The notes beneath the pieces were generated by a model that made no database searches, was not told the origin of the DNA, and was given only the letters and a program-made list of their open reading frames with translations. This document shows, in pieces, positions 16,939-23,256 of a stretch of DNA of 23,256 nucleotides; position 1 is the stretch's first letter, and the number at the start of each line of letters is the position of its first letter. The stretch spans positions 1-23,256 of the forward strand of contig CALLXS010000031.1 of assembly GCA_937875295.1 (NCBI GenBank). Reading direction: 5' to 3'. Source of the DNA: an uncultured bacterium. Lineage in GTDB: Bacteria > Bacteroidota > Ignavibacteria > Kapaibacteriales > UBA2268. Position numbers and translations under genes: made by a program.

Positions 16939-18966
16939 CTATTTACTTATTTTTTTCAGAGCTTCTTCTGCTGCTTTTAGAGTTGGCTCTCCAGATATTT
17001 TACCACCAATTGCTTTTTGCATCCAACATTGTGGAGTAGTTCTACCTTCTGATAAAATTCTTTGCATCTCAGAGCCTAAATTTTTCCCTTTCATAGCTTG
17101 AGACATCTGGAATTCAATTAAATGTCCAATCGGATAAGCAGATAAATAAAGTGGATTATCTATCATGTGTGAATAAATAGCTAAAATTGTCTCGTCTTTA
17201 GAACCAAGCACAGGTGCATAGTATTTATTCCAAATATCTTTTGCAATGATAATTACTTGGTCTTTTAATTGTTCCTTAGTTGCTTTTGGATTATTATATA
17301 ACCATTTCCATACATTCATATCAACTAATGACACCCCCATAATTTCATAAGTAGACCATAAGTTATTTAAAATTTCCATGTATTCTTTTTCTTCATTTTT
17401 TTCTTCGAGTCCTAGGAGCATCAAATCATTTTTCTGGAAACTAAATGCCCATGCTTCTGTAAATGCAGTATTTGGAACTCCTTTTAGCATCCAATAATCA
17501 ATATCTTGTAGAGTTAGAGTCTGCTCTACATTATGCCCAAGCTCATGAATTGCGATATTATATCCTTTGTAATCCATTCCATTTTTCCCAATTCTTGTAC
17601 GAAGGTGAGCATTTTCAGATTTCATATCAGCTCCCCATGCATGTCCGGAGCCACGAGCAGGATCAACATCGATTTTGCTTGCAATTTGAAGAGCTTTTTC
17701 TTTTTCGAAACCTAGTTTTTCTAAAATATTAGGAATATCATTTTTAAATGCGATAGGTGTCGGATATTTTTTTTGAGTAATTTTATTTAAATCTTCTTCT
17801 GTGTAACTACTTTTAGCTCTAAATCCATTATACCAAATATCAAATGGTTCAAGCTTTCTTCCTAATCTTTTTTCTATTAATTTTCCAGTTTGTTTTATAA
17901 TTGGTGAGCTTACATAATCAATGAATAATTTCTCAGCATCTTGTTGAGGAATTTCCATTTCTTCGTCGAATTTTCTTTTAATATAAGTATTATAAAATGG
18001 TGAATAATCATCTGCATTTTTCAATGCGTTAAATAATTTAAGCACCCATTCATATCGAGTATTTGGTTCAGAATTTGTAGAAATTTCTTTTTTATTGTTA
18101 TAAACTTTATTTGAAAAAGGATTCCATTGTACATTATTTTTATTAATAACTTCTAATGGAATATCTTGGGAAATTATTCTCTTCATCACTTGATAAATCA
18201 TTTTTTGATTATTAAGACCATTTTTAGAATTTGCATATTGTGATTTTAGTTCATCTCGCAAATTCCAATGGCTCAATAGTTTCATATCTTTTGGAAAAAA
18301 TGTATTAAACTTCTCATCAACCAAATTCCCCATAAAAATGTTATATTCTGAAATATAAGTATCTGCTTCTGTCCAAAGAGAGCCAATCTCGGCATTAATT
18401 TCAGCTGGAACGCGAGATGTAAATAATTCGCCCATTCTTGCATAAGCCCAATCTAAGCGAGAATAACTATTACAATTATTTTCTTTTTCTTTTAAGTCAT
18501 GGAATGGGAAGTTAAGTAAAATTGAAAATGCAATTTTATTATTGAATAAGTCATCAGCAAAGTGTGATGAAGGCTCATATCCGCCGAACATCATATCGAT
18601 TGGCATAATTTCACCATTATCTAAATGCAGATTTTTTTTAAGTTCTAAGCTCACTTTATTATATGTACCCTTTAAAACTTCTAAATATTCAGAAATTTTA
18701 TTAAAATTTGCTTTTAATTCGTCAGGTGTTTTCACACAATTATCTATACAAAATTTCTTAAATGCTTCCGGAGTGCCGTCCTGTTTTTGCCAGAAAAATG
18801 CTACTTGATTTACCCCATCAATCGAGGAGGTTAATGCTCCAATTTTTTTTAATTCGTTTTTAGTGTCGTCAATAGTTTTATTATCGATAAACTTCTGAGC
18901 TTTAAGAGGATTAAGTGCAATTGCCAATATTCCAATTGTAGCTATTAAAAAAGTGATTTTACTCAT
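16939..18966 (-). CDS. Secreted HEXXH zinc metallopeptidase (gluzincin-like)
   Basis: The 675-residue protein has an N-terminal signal peptide (ITFLIATIGILAIALNPLKAQ), so it is exported, probably to the periplasm. The zinc-binding HELGH motif is at residues 474-478, with Glu475 as the catalytic base. Glu504 in FTEAWAF, 26 residues after the second histidine, is a good third ligand, the arrangement seen in gluzincins such as M3 oligopeptidases. The all-helical look and a catalytic motif late in a large protein also resemble M3-like folds. I cannot assign a family with certainty. It is a single-gene unit: it has its own terminator and is divergent from the OmpA-family gene. Confidence 0.82.
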   Translation of the reverse strand: MSKITFLIATIGILAIALNPLKAQKFIDNKTIDDTKNELKKIGALTSSIDGVNQVAFFWQKQDGTPEAFKKFCIDNCVKTPDELKANFNKISEYLEVLKGTYNKVSLELKKNLHLDNGEIMPIDMMFGGYEPSSHFADDLFNNKIAFSILLNFPFHDLKEKENNCNSYSRLDWAYARMGELFTSRVPAEINAEIGSLWTEADTYISEYNIFMGNLVDEKFNTFFPKDMKLLSHWNLRDELKSQYANSKNGLNNQKMIYQVMKRIISQDIPLEVINKNNVQWNPFSNKVYNNKKEISTNSEPNTRYEWVLKLFNALKNADDYSPFYNTYIKRKFDEEMEIPQQDAEKLFIDYVSSPIIKQTGKLIEKRLGRKLEPFDIWYNGFRAKSSYTEEDLNKITQKKYPTPIAFKNDIPNILEKLGFEKEKALQIASKIDVDPARGSGHAWGADMKSENAHLRTRIGKNGMDYKGYNIAIHELGHNVEQTLTLQDIDYWMLKGVPNTAFTEAWAFSFQKNDLMLLGLEEKNEEKEYMEILNNLWSTYEIMGVSLVDMNVWKWLYNNPKATKEQLKDQVIIIAKDIWNKYYAPVLGSKDETILAIYSHMIDNPLYLSAYPIGHLIEFQMSQAMKGKNLGSEMQRILSEGRTTPQCWMQKAIGGKISGEPTLKAAEEALKKISK

Positions 18967-19298
18967 TATATTTCCTAATATTATTTATCATTAAAAAAAG
19001 ATTAATTACAAATTTAATTAATTTTTTTATAAGTATAAAATTTTAGTAAATTATTTGCATTATTTAAATTATAGAAATGTAATATCGAATAAAATAGTAA
19101 TATTTTTAAAATTTTTATTGAAAATATTTGTTTTTTCGATAGAATTGAGTTAATTTACCATTCCAAAGTATGTAATTTATTATACGAGTACTTTGTGTGG
19201 TATTTTTTATTTTGAAAATTATAACAATATCATAATATTAGTTTTTAATTATATAGTCAATTTAATAGAAAACATAATTATAGATTGGGTTTAAAAAT
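18967..19298. other. Divergent intergenic region, 332 bp
   Basis: Very AT-rich spacer between the metallopeptidase (leftward) and the PD40-OmpA gene (rightward). Apart from the promoter candidate at 19127-19158 it shows no hairpin, RNA gene or small reading frame that I can support. Confidence 0.5.
19127..19158 (+). promoter_or_regulatory. Possible promoter of the PD40-OmpA gene
   Basis: TTTG at 19127-19130, a 20-bp spacer, and TAATTTAC at 19151-19158 match the Bacteroidota promoter with a degenerate end in the -7 box. It is 140 bp before the start codon. Confidence 0.3.
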
Positions 19299-21944
19299 AT
19301 GAGTAAAGCTAACACTTTATTGATATTATTAGTGATTTGCTTTGCATATATGGGGTTCGGAGAACTTCGTAGCGAAGAATCAATTAATAATCTTGAAACC
19401 GGTACTTTCTTAATGGCTGCTACTTTAGACGCCGGTGTCGCAGCTCAAAGTTCTCAAGATCAAAATATCTTGCTGAACTCTAAAAGAATTAGAATCATCA
19501 ATTTGGGTCCAATAGTAAATACTGCTGGATTAGATTACGCACCTACCGTTTCGGCTGATGGACGTACACTTTATTTCGTTTCCGATAGAAAAGGTGGTAA
19601 ATTAAATGGTGATAATAACCCTTCTCACGATTTCTGGTTTACCAAAAAAAGCGAGAGAATGGACACAAATTTCTCAAATCCTAATAACTTAGATCCTTCT
19701 ACAGATTTAGGTGATAGAAGTATTAACACACGATTTAATGAAGGTGTAGCATCAATTAGTGCTGATCGCCAATCTATTTATTTTACAGCTTGTCTTAGAC
19801 AAGATGGTTTCGGTGATTGCGATATTTATAAAGCAACTATCGTTGGTGATAAATGGAGCGCTCCTATCAATTTAGGACCTAATGTTAATTCTAAACATTG
19901 GGACTCTCAACCTTCAATTTCTCCTGATCAAAAGAGAATATATTTCACTTCTACTAGACCCGGTCCTAATTCAAATGGCAAAGGCACATTAGACAATATG
20001 GATATCTGGTATAGTGATTATAACGAAGATGAAGAAGAATGGAAACCAGCAATCAATTTACAAGCTATTAATACTAAAGAAAGAGAATCTGGACCATTTA
20101 TCGCTGCTGATAATCAAACTTTATTCTTTTCTTCTAATGGTCATAAACCAAATTTAGGTGGACTTGACTTTTATTATTCAAAAAATACTGACGGCAGAAA
20201 TTGGGGTACTCCTGTTAATTTGGGCGAACCACTCAATACCAAAGATGATGATTTATTCATTACTTTGCCTGCTAGCGGTGATATTGTTTATTTCTCTTCG
20301 ACAAGAAAAGATATTAAAGGATACCAAGGTGATTTAGATTTATTCATGGCTTATGTACCTTCATTCTTTAAAGCAATTAATTTAAAAATCCAAGTAGTAG
20401 ATGAATGTACTCAAGAGCATATCCCTGCTACTATAACAATAAATAATAAAATTACTGGTAAAAAAAGAGTTGATTCTGTTACTATAAGAAAAACTCAAAT
20501 GGAAACCGTAATTACAAATGATGATTATGGTAGAGCTGACGACAATAATACTTCTGTACAATTTGAAATCTCTGCTTCTAATCCTACTTATGGTAATGCT
20601 ACAAAGATTGAAACAATCACACGCCCTGATGTTACATATAAAAAGGAACAAGAAGGTTCTTTCGCTGATGAAGTATTAGTAAAAATTTCATTAGGTCAAA
20701 AGCCAATTCTTACTCCAAAAATTGCTACAGCTAACTATGTATTGAGATATCAAGAACAGAACCCTGAATTAAGACAATTTAATGGATTAGTAATGGAAGA
20801 AGTACTCACTTGGGACTTATATCCATTGTTAAATTATGTATTCTTTGAAGAAGGCTCTTCTGAATTACCAAAAAGATATAGATTATTCTCAAATACTGCA
20901 CAAACTGCAAGCTTCGCTGATTCTACAATACCAGGCGGTACATTAGATAAATATTATCATATGTTAAATATTTACGGGTTTAGATTAAAAAATCACCCAG
21001 AAGCTAAAATTGAAATTGTTGGATGTAATGATGGTACAACTCCAGCAGAAAAAAGAGAAGGACTCTCTAAAGAAAGAGCAACAATTGTATATAATTATCT
21101 AAAAAATGTATGGCAAATCGAAGAAAGTAGAATGAAACTTACTTTCAGAAATAAACCTGCTGTTGTTTCTAACCTAAAAGATCCTATGGGTATCGTAGAA
21201 AATAGACGCGTGGAAATACTTTGCGACAATTGGGAAATTATGAAACCTGTATTCCAAATTGATACAAGGACTCTTCCACAACCAGAAGATATGACTTGGG
21301 AACTCACAAATGGTATTGACGATCAAATCGTTACTAAGAGAAGAGTAGAAATTAAAAGAAATAATGCAATGTGGATGCAATTAGATGATATTGGTACTAC
21401 TCAAAAAACAAAATTATGGGATTGGAGAAATGAGAACTTAGAGTACCCTGAAGATCAAGTATCTTATACTGCTCAATTAATCGTTACTACTAATTCCGGT
21501 AATGAATGTCGCTCTGATATTGTAACTGTTCCAGTTAAACAAGTAAAAGCATCTGACCGTATTATTGTAACTGATAAAGACTCAACTTTAGAAGTATATA
21601 ATTTAATTCTATTCCCATTTGATAAAGCTGAAGCTGGTCCAATTAACAATAGAATTATGAGAGATTATGTGTATGATCGCGTTAAAGCATCTTCTTCAGT
21701 AGAAGTAGAAGGTCATACAGACGTTGTAGGTCTTGAAGACCATAACTTAAGATTATCTGAAAGACGTGCTAATGCTGTGAAAACAGGTATTGATAGTAAA
21801 ACATCTAAAAAATATGGTAATCTAAATTCTGTCGGAGTAGGTGAAGAAAAACCACTTTATACTAATGAACTTCCTGAAGGACGCTTTTACAATAGAACTG
21901 TACAAGTGAAAATTAGGACTCCGCTCACTGAATATCAGAAATAA
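19299..21944 (+). CDS. PD40 beta-propeller protein with two OmpA-like domains
   Basis: An exported 881-residue envelope protein with an N-terminal hydrophobic signal (TLLILLVICFAYMGFG). About residues 65-350 carry repeated PD40/WD40-like blades (DYAPTVSADGRTLYFVSDRKGG, QPSISPDQKRIYFTSTRPG, SGPFIAADNQTLFFSSNG). A short beta domain (INLKIQVVDECTQEHIPATI) resembles carboxypeptidase regulatory-like domains. Two OmpA-like domains follow. The first has Asp578 in GCND and Arg593 in GLSKERA; the second has Asp808 in GHTD and Arg823 in LSERRA. These are the residues that normally bind the diaminopimelate of peptidoglycan. The propeller plus CRD plus OmpA order is like the T9SS component PorE, but PorE has one OmpA domain and an N-terminal TPR, so this is a relative at most. 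It probably links outer membrane and peptidoglycan. Confidence 0.88.
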   Translation: MSKANTLLILLVICFAYMGFGELRSEESINNLETGTFLMAATLDAGVAAQSSQDQNILLNSKRIRIINLGPIVNTAGLDYAPTVSADGRTLYFVSDRKGGKLNGDNNPSHDFWFTKKSERMDTNFSNPNNLDPSTDLGDRSINTRFNEGVASISADRQSIYFTACLRQDGFGDCDIYKATIVGDKWSAPINLGPNVNSKHWDSQPSISPDQKRIYFTSTRPGPNSNGKGTLDNMDIWYSDYNEDEEEWKPAINLQAINTKERESGPFIAADNQTLFFSSNGHKPNLGGLDFYYSKNTDGRNWGTPVNLGEPLNTKDDDLFITLPASGDIVYFSSTRKDIKGYQGDLDLFMAYVPSFFKAINLKIQVVDECTQEHIPATITINNKITGKKRVDSVTIRKTQMETVITNDDYGRADDNNTSVQFEISASNPTYGNATKIETITRPDVTYKKEQEGSFADEVLVKISLGQKPILTPKIATANYVLRYQEQNPELRQFNGLVMEEVLTWDLYPLLNYVFFEEGSSELPKRYRLFSNTAQTASFADSTIPGGTLDKYYHMLNIYGFRLKNHPEAKIEIVGCNDGTTPAEKREGLSKERATIVYNYLKNVWQIEESRMKLTFRNKPAVVSNLKDPMGIVENRRVEILCDNWEIMKPVFQIDTRTLPQPEDMTWELTNGIDDQIVTKRRVEIKRNNAMWMQLDDIGTTQKTKLWDWRNENLEYPEDQVSYTAQLIVTTNSGNECRSDIVTVPVKQVKASDRIIVTDKDSTLEVYNLILFPFDKAEAGPINNRIMRDYVYDRVKASSSVEVEGHTDVVGLEDHNLRLSERRANAVKTGIDSKTSKKYGNLNSVGVGEEKPLYTNELPEGRFYNRTVQVKIRTPLTEYQK

Positions 21945-21966
21945 CACAGATTATTTAACCAATCAA

Positions 21967-22006
21967 AAAAAAGAGATCGATTTTTATAAATCGGTCTCTT
22001 TTTTAT
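21967..22006 (+). terminator. Terminator of the PD40-OmpA gene
   Basis: A 17-bp stem with one G-U pair (21967-21983 with 21988-22004), a 4-nt loop, and A-run/T-run flanks. It starts 22 bp after the stop codon. Confidence 0.9.
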
Positions 22007-22027
22007 TTCCATAATATTAATATTAAA

Positions 22028-22062
22028 AAAATCTCCTATTGCAATAAACAATAGGAGATTTT
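22028..22062 (-). terminator. Terminator of tRNA-Leu
   Basis: A perfect 14-bp stem (AAAATCTCCTATTG at 22028-22041 with its complement at 22049-22062) and a 7-nt loop. On the minus strand it is followed by an uninterrupted T-run, and it ends 14 bp from the tRNA 3' end. It could also back up the plus-strand terminator. Confidence 0.85.
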
Positions 22063-22075
22063 AAATAATCAATCG

Positions 22076-22159
22076 TACTCGAAGCGGGACTTGAACCCGC
22101 ACGAGGTTGCCCTCACAGGATTTTAAGTCCTGTGCGTCTACCAATTCCGCCATCCGAGC
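22076..22159 (-). tRNA. tRNA-Leu (anticodon UAA)
   Basis: An 84-nt class II tRNA read on the minus strand. The anticodon stem CAGGA/TCCTG encloses loop CTTAAAA with anticodon TAA, which reads UUA. The T-arm GCGGG-TTCAAGT-CCCGC, the D-arm GGCGGAATTGGTAGACGC and the long variable arm are standard for tRNA-Leu, with discriminator A73. CCA is not encoded. The acceptor stem GCTCGGA/TTCGAGT contains two G-U pairs, one of them at the terminal 1:72 position. Confidence 0.97.
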
Positions 22160-22191
22160 ATTCAAAGATCATTCCTACAAAAATAGGAATA

Positions 22192-22222
22192 CAAAATTAA
22201 TCAAATTTTTAATAAATACAAA
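22192..22222 (-). promoter_or_regulatory. Bacteroidota-type promoter of tRNA-Leu
   Basis: On the minus strand TTTG (22219-22222), a 19-bp spacer and TAATTTTG (22192-22199) match both promoter elements. Transcription would begin near 22185, giving a leader of about 25 nt. That leader contains a 7-bp inverted repeat (22171-22177 with 22184-22190). Confidence 0.6.
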
Positions 22223-22396
22223 TTTTTTTTATAAAAATATTAAAAATATATTTACTTAATGTTAATCTTAAACTAAAAGATTATTAAATTATATTATTTG
22301 AAGAAGTATTTTTGACTTTAATCTCAAATAAAATCACTTTAAAATAGTCTCTATATTATTGATAATTTTTGGAAATTTTAATTAATAAAGTTAAAA

Positions 22397-22618
22397 ATGC
22401 AAAAAATAAATAAAACACTCTTAATGATCTTAGATGGCTGGGGCATTGGTAATGGCTCAGATTCCGATGTTATAGCAAAAGTTGGTACACCATTTATTAA
22501 TAGTTTAAAAGATAAATACCCAAATTCAAAGTTGCTAACTTCAGGAGAAAATGTTGGTTTGCCTGATGGACAAATGGGTAATTCAGAAGTTGGGCACTTA
22601 AATATTGGTGCTGGTAGG
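22397..22618 (+). CDS. gpmI: 2,3-bisphosphoglycerate-independent phosphoglycerate mutase, N-terminal fragment
   Basis: GpmI interconverts 3- and 2-phosphoglycerate in glycolysis and gluconeogenesis. Only the first ~74 of the usual ~510 residues are present: LLMILDGWG with metal ligand Asp13, LLTSGENVGLPDGQMGNSEVGHLNIGAGR with the phosphoserine nucleophile Ser63. After GAGR the family expects an I/V-V/I-Y-Q continuation, but here the frame gives GIYH and a stop at 22633. The sequence from there belongs to another gene of different base composition. The truncation is most likely an assembly join rather than a mutation. A TATTTTTG box at 22307-22314 is a weak candidate promoter. Confidence 0.93.
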
Positions 22619-23156
22619 GGGATTTATCATTAGTTTCTCAGTCCTGATTGACTTGTTTAACGTCTCGGGAATAATTGGATACATTGCCTCAGCCTTGTCA
22701 GTCCAAAAAGAAACTTTGCTTTTGCTAACTAACGGATTATTGGAAATTACCATGGGCTGCCAGCAAGCGGCCCAATCCACCCTGCCTATGAGCGCCAAAA
22801 TCATCACTATTAGCGCCATAATCGCCTGGAGCGGCCTGTCAGTGCACGGTCAAGTAGCCAGCATCATCAGCGCCACCGATATGTCCCTCAAACCTTTTCT
22901 GGCCGCCCGAGTTATCCAGGGTGTGCTGGCAGCAATCTATACCGCTATTCTTTTCCGCTTTAATTTAGTCTCCTCCGTTCCTGCCTTTGCCCATAATTAT
23001 GTAAGCCTTAGTCTTAAAGCCCGCTATTGGTTGGCTACGGCTACCCTGTTGAGAATCCTCGGAATTTGGGCAGGGGCCGGGCTGGCTTCGCTGCTACTAG
23101 CAGCAATTTTCCGTCTGAAGGTCTCTGCCTTCAAAGTAAGTCAGTCACGGAATTGA
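22605..23156 (+). CDS. ylbJ: YlbJ/SpoVV sporulation membrane protein, C-terminal fragment (foreign DNA)
   Basis: This fragment resembles the YlbJ (SpoVV) family of nucleoside-recognition/Gate-domain membrane proteins. In Bacillus subtilis it is needed to move dipicolinic acid out of the mother cell towards the forespore. Visible are the hydrophobic stretch VGGFIISFSVLIDLF, the family-like LLEITMGCQQAA, and SAIIAWSGLSVHGQVASII. The 5' end is missing because the sequence starts inside the frame at the contig join; the real left limit is about 22606. Base composition (around half G+C) and codon use differ sharply from the rest of the window. YlbJ occurs in endospore-forming Firmicutes, not in Bacteroidota. 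It is tail-to-tail with coaD, overlapping by 16 bp. Confidence 0.85.
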   Translation: MVLVGGFIISFSVLIDLFNVSGIIGYIASALSVQKETLLLLTNGLLEITMGCQQAAQSTLPMSAKIITISAIIAWSGLSVHGQVASIISATDMSLKPFLAARVIQGVLAAIYTAILFRFNLVSSVPAFAHNYVSLSLKARYWLATATLLRILGIWAGAGLASLLLAAIFRLKVSAFKVSQSRN

Positions 23157-23256
23157 CTGATGATCTTTTCGTGAACTATGGGGGGAACCAGGTCTTTAAT
23201 GCATCCGCCGAGCCTGGCTACTTCTTTTACCAAACTGGAACTAAGATACGAATACT
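23141..23256 (-). CDS. coaD: Phosphopantetheine adenylyltransferase, C-terminal fragment (foreign DNA)
   Basis: The minus strand from the window edge to a stop at 23141-23143 encodes about 37 residues with SYLSSSLVKEVARLGGCIKD followed by LVPPIVHEKI. This is the C-terminal signature of CoaD (YxYxSSSxVKEVAxxGG, VPxxV), the fourth enzyme of coenzyme A synthesis. The rest lies beyond the window. coaD next to ylbJ is a known Firmicutes neighbourhood, which supports a Firmicutes origin for this end. It is too short to appear as a normal-length reading frame. Confidence 0.85.
   Translation of the reverse strand, partial: YSYLSSSLVKEVARLGGCIKDLVPPIVHEKIISQFRD

Noticed and set aside
22605..23256. 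Horizontal transfer of a sporulation locus into a Bacteroidota-like genome.
   Set aside because: It interrupts gpmI at a short shared word, with no mobile element, repeat or integration site at the join. A chimeric assembly explains it more simply.
1..23256. CRISPR arrays, insertion sequences, prophage or attachment sites.
   Set aside because: No regularly spaced repeats, transposase or integrase genes, or flanking direct repeats were seen. The many short inverted repeats between genes are transcription terminators.

Overview
The window is AT-rich bacterial DNA, except for its last ~640 bases. It looks like a Bacteroidota or a close relative (Chlorobiota/Kapabacteria type). The support is two proteins with C-terminal type IX secretion (T9SS, Por) sorting domains, PD40/OmpA envelope proteins, almost no strong Shine-Dalgarno sites, and promoter-like TTTG-N19/20-TAnnTTTG elements. 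I cannot name a genus. Many transcription units end in clear hairpin terminators.

Layout. 1-1.9 kb: the 3' part of a T9SS-exported protein and a TylF-type methyltransferase. 2.0-4.2 kb (minus): metK and a sugar-phosphate nucleotidyltransferase. 4.6-9.0 kb: a large secreted subtilase with a T9SS tail, then a cyclophilin lipoprotein 23 bp downstream. 9.2-10.1 kb: a DUF2188 protein and a two-TM protein with a four-cysteine tail. 10.1-11.24 kb: a restriction-modification remnant, with an intact beta-class DNA methyltransferase followed by a HinP1I-like endonuclease gene that has lost its middle. 11.47-12.47 kb: rpsF-rplI without rpsR between them. 12.6-16.7 kb: a small outer-membrane protein, an acidic TPR protein, ssb and pckA. 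16.9-19.0 kb (minus): a secreted HEXXH metallopeptidase. 19.3-21.9 kb: a PD40 propeller protein with two OmpA-like domains. 22.08-22.16 kb (minus): tRNA-Leu(UAA) with promoter and terminator. 22.4 kb: the start of gpmI.

Near position 22,606-22,620 the contig changes character. gpmI breaks off after about 74 codons. The rest is of clearly higher GC and encodes the end of a Firmicutes sporulation protein (YlbJ/SpoVV) facing the end of coaD. This is most likely a chimeric assembly join at a short shared sequence, so everything right of ~22,620 should be treated as another organism.

Most genes here are housekeeping or envelope functions. I found no convincing new multi-gene system. The most informative items are the decayed restriction enzyme beside its intact methyltransferase, the chimeric end, the missing rpsR, and the cysteine-tailed membrane protein.
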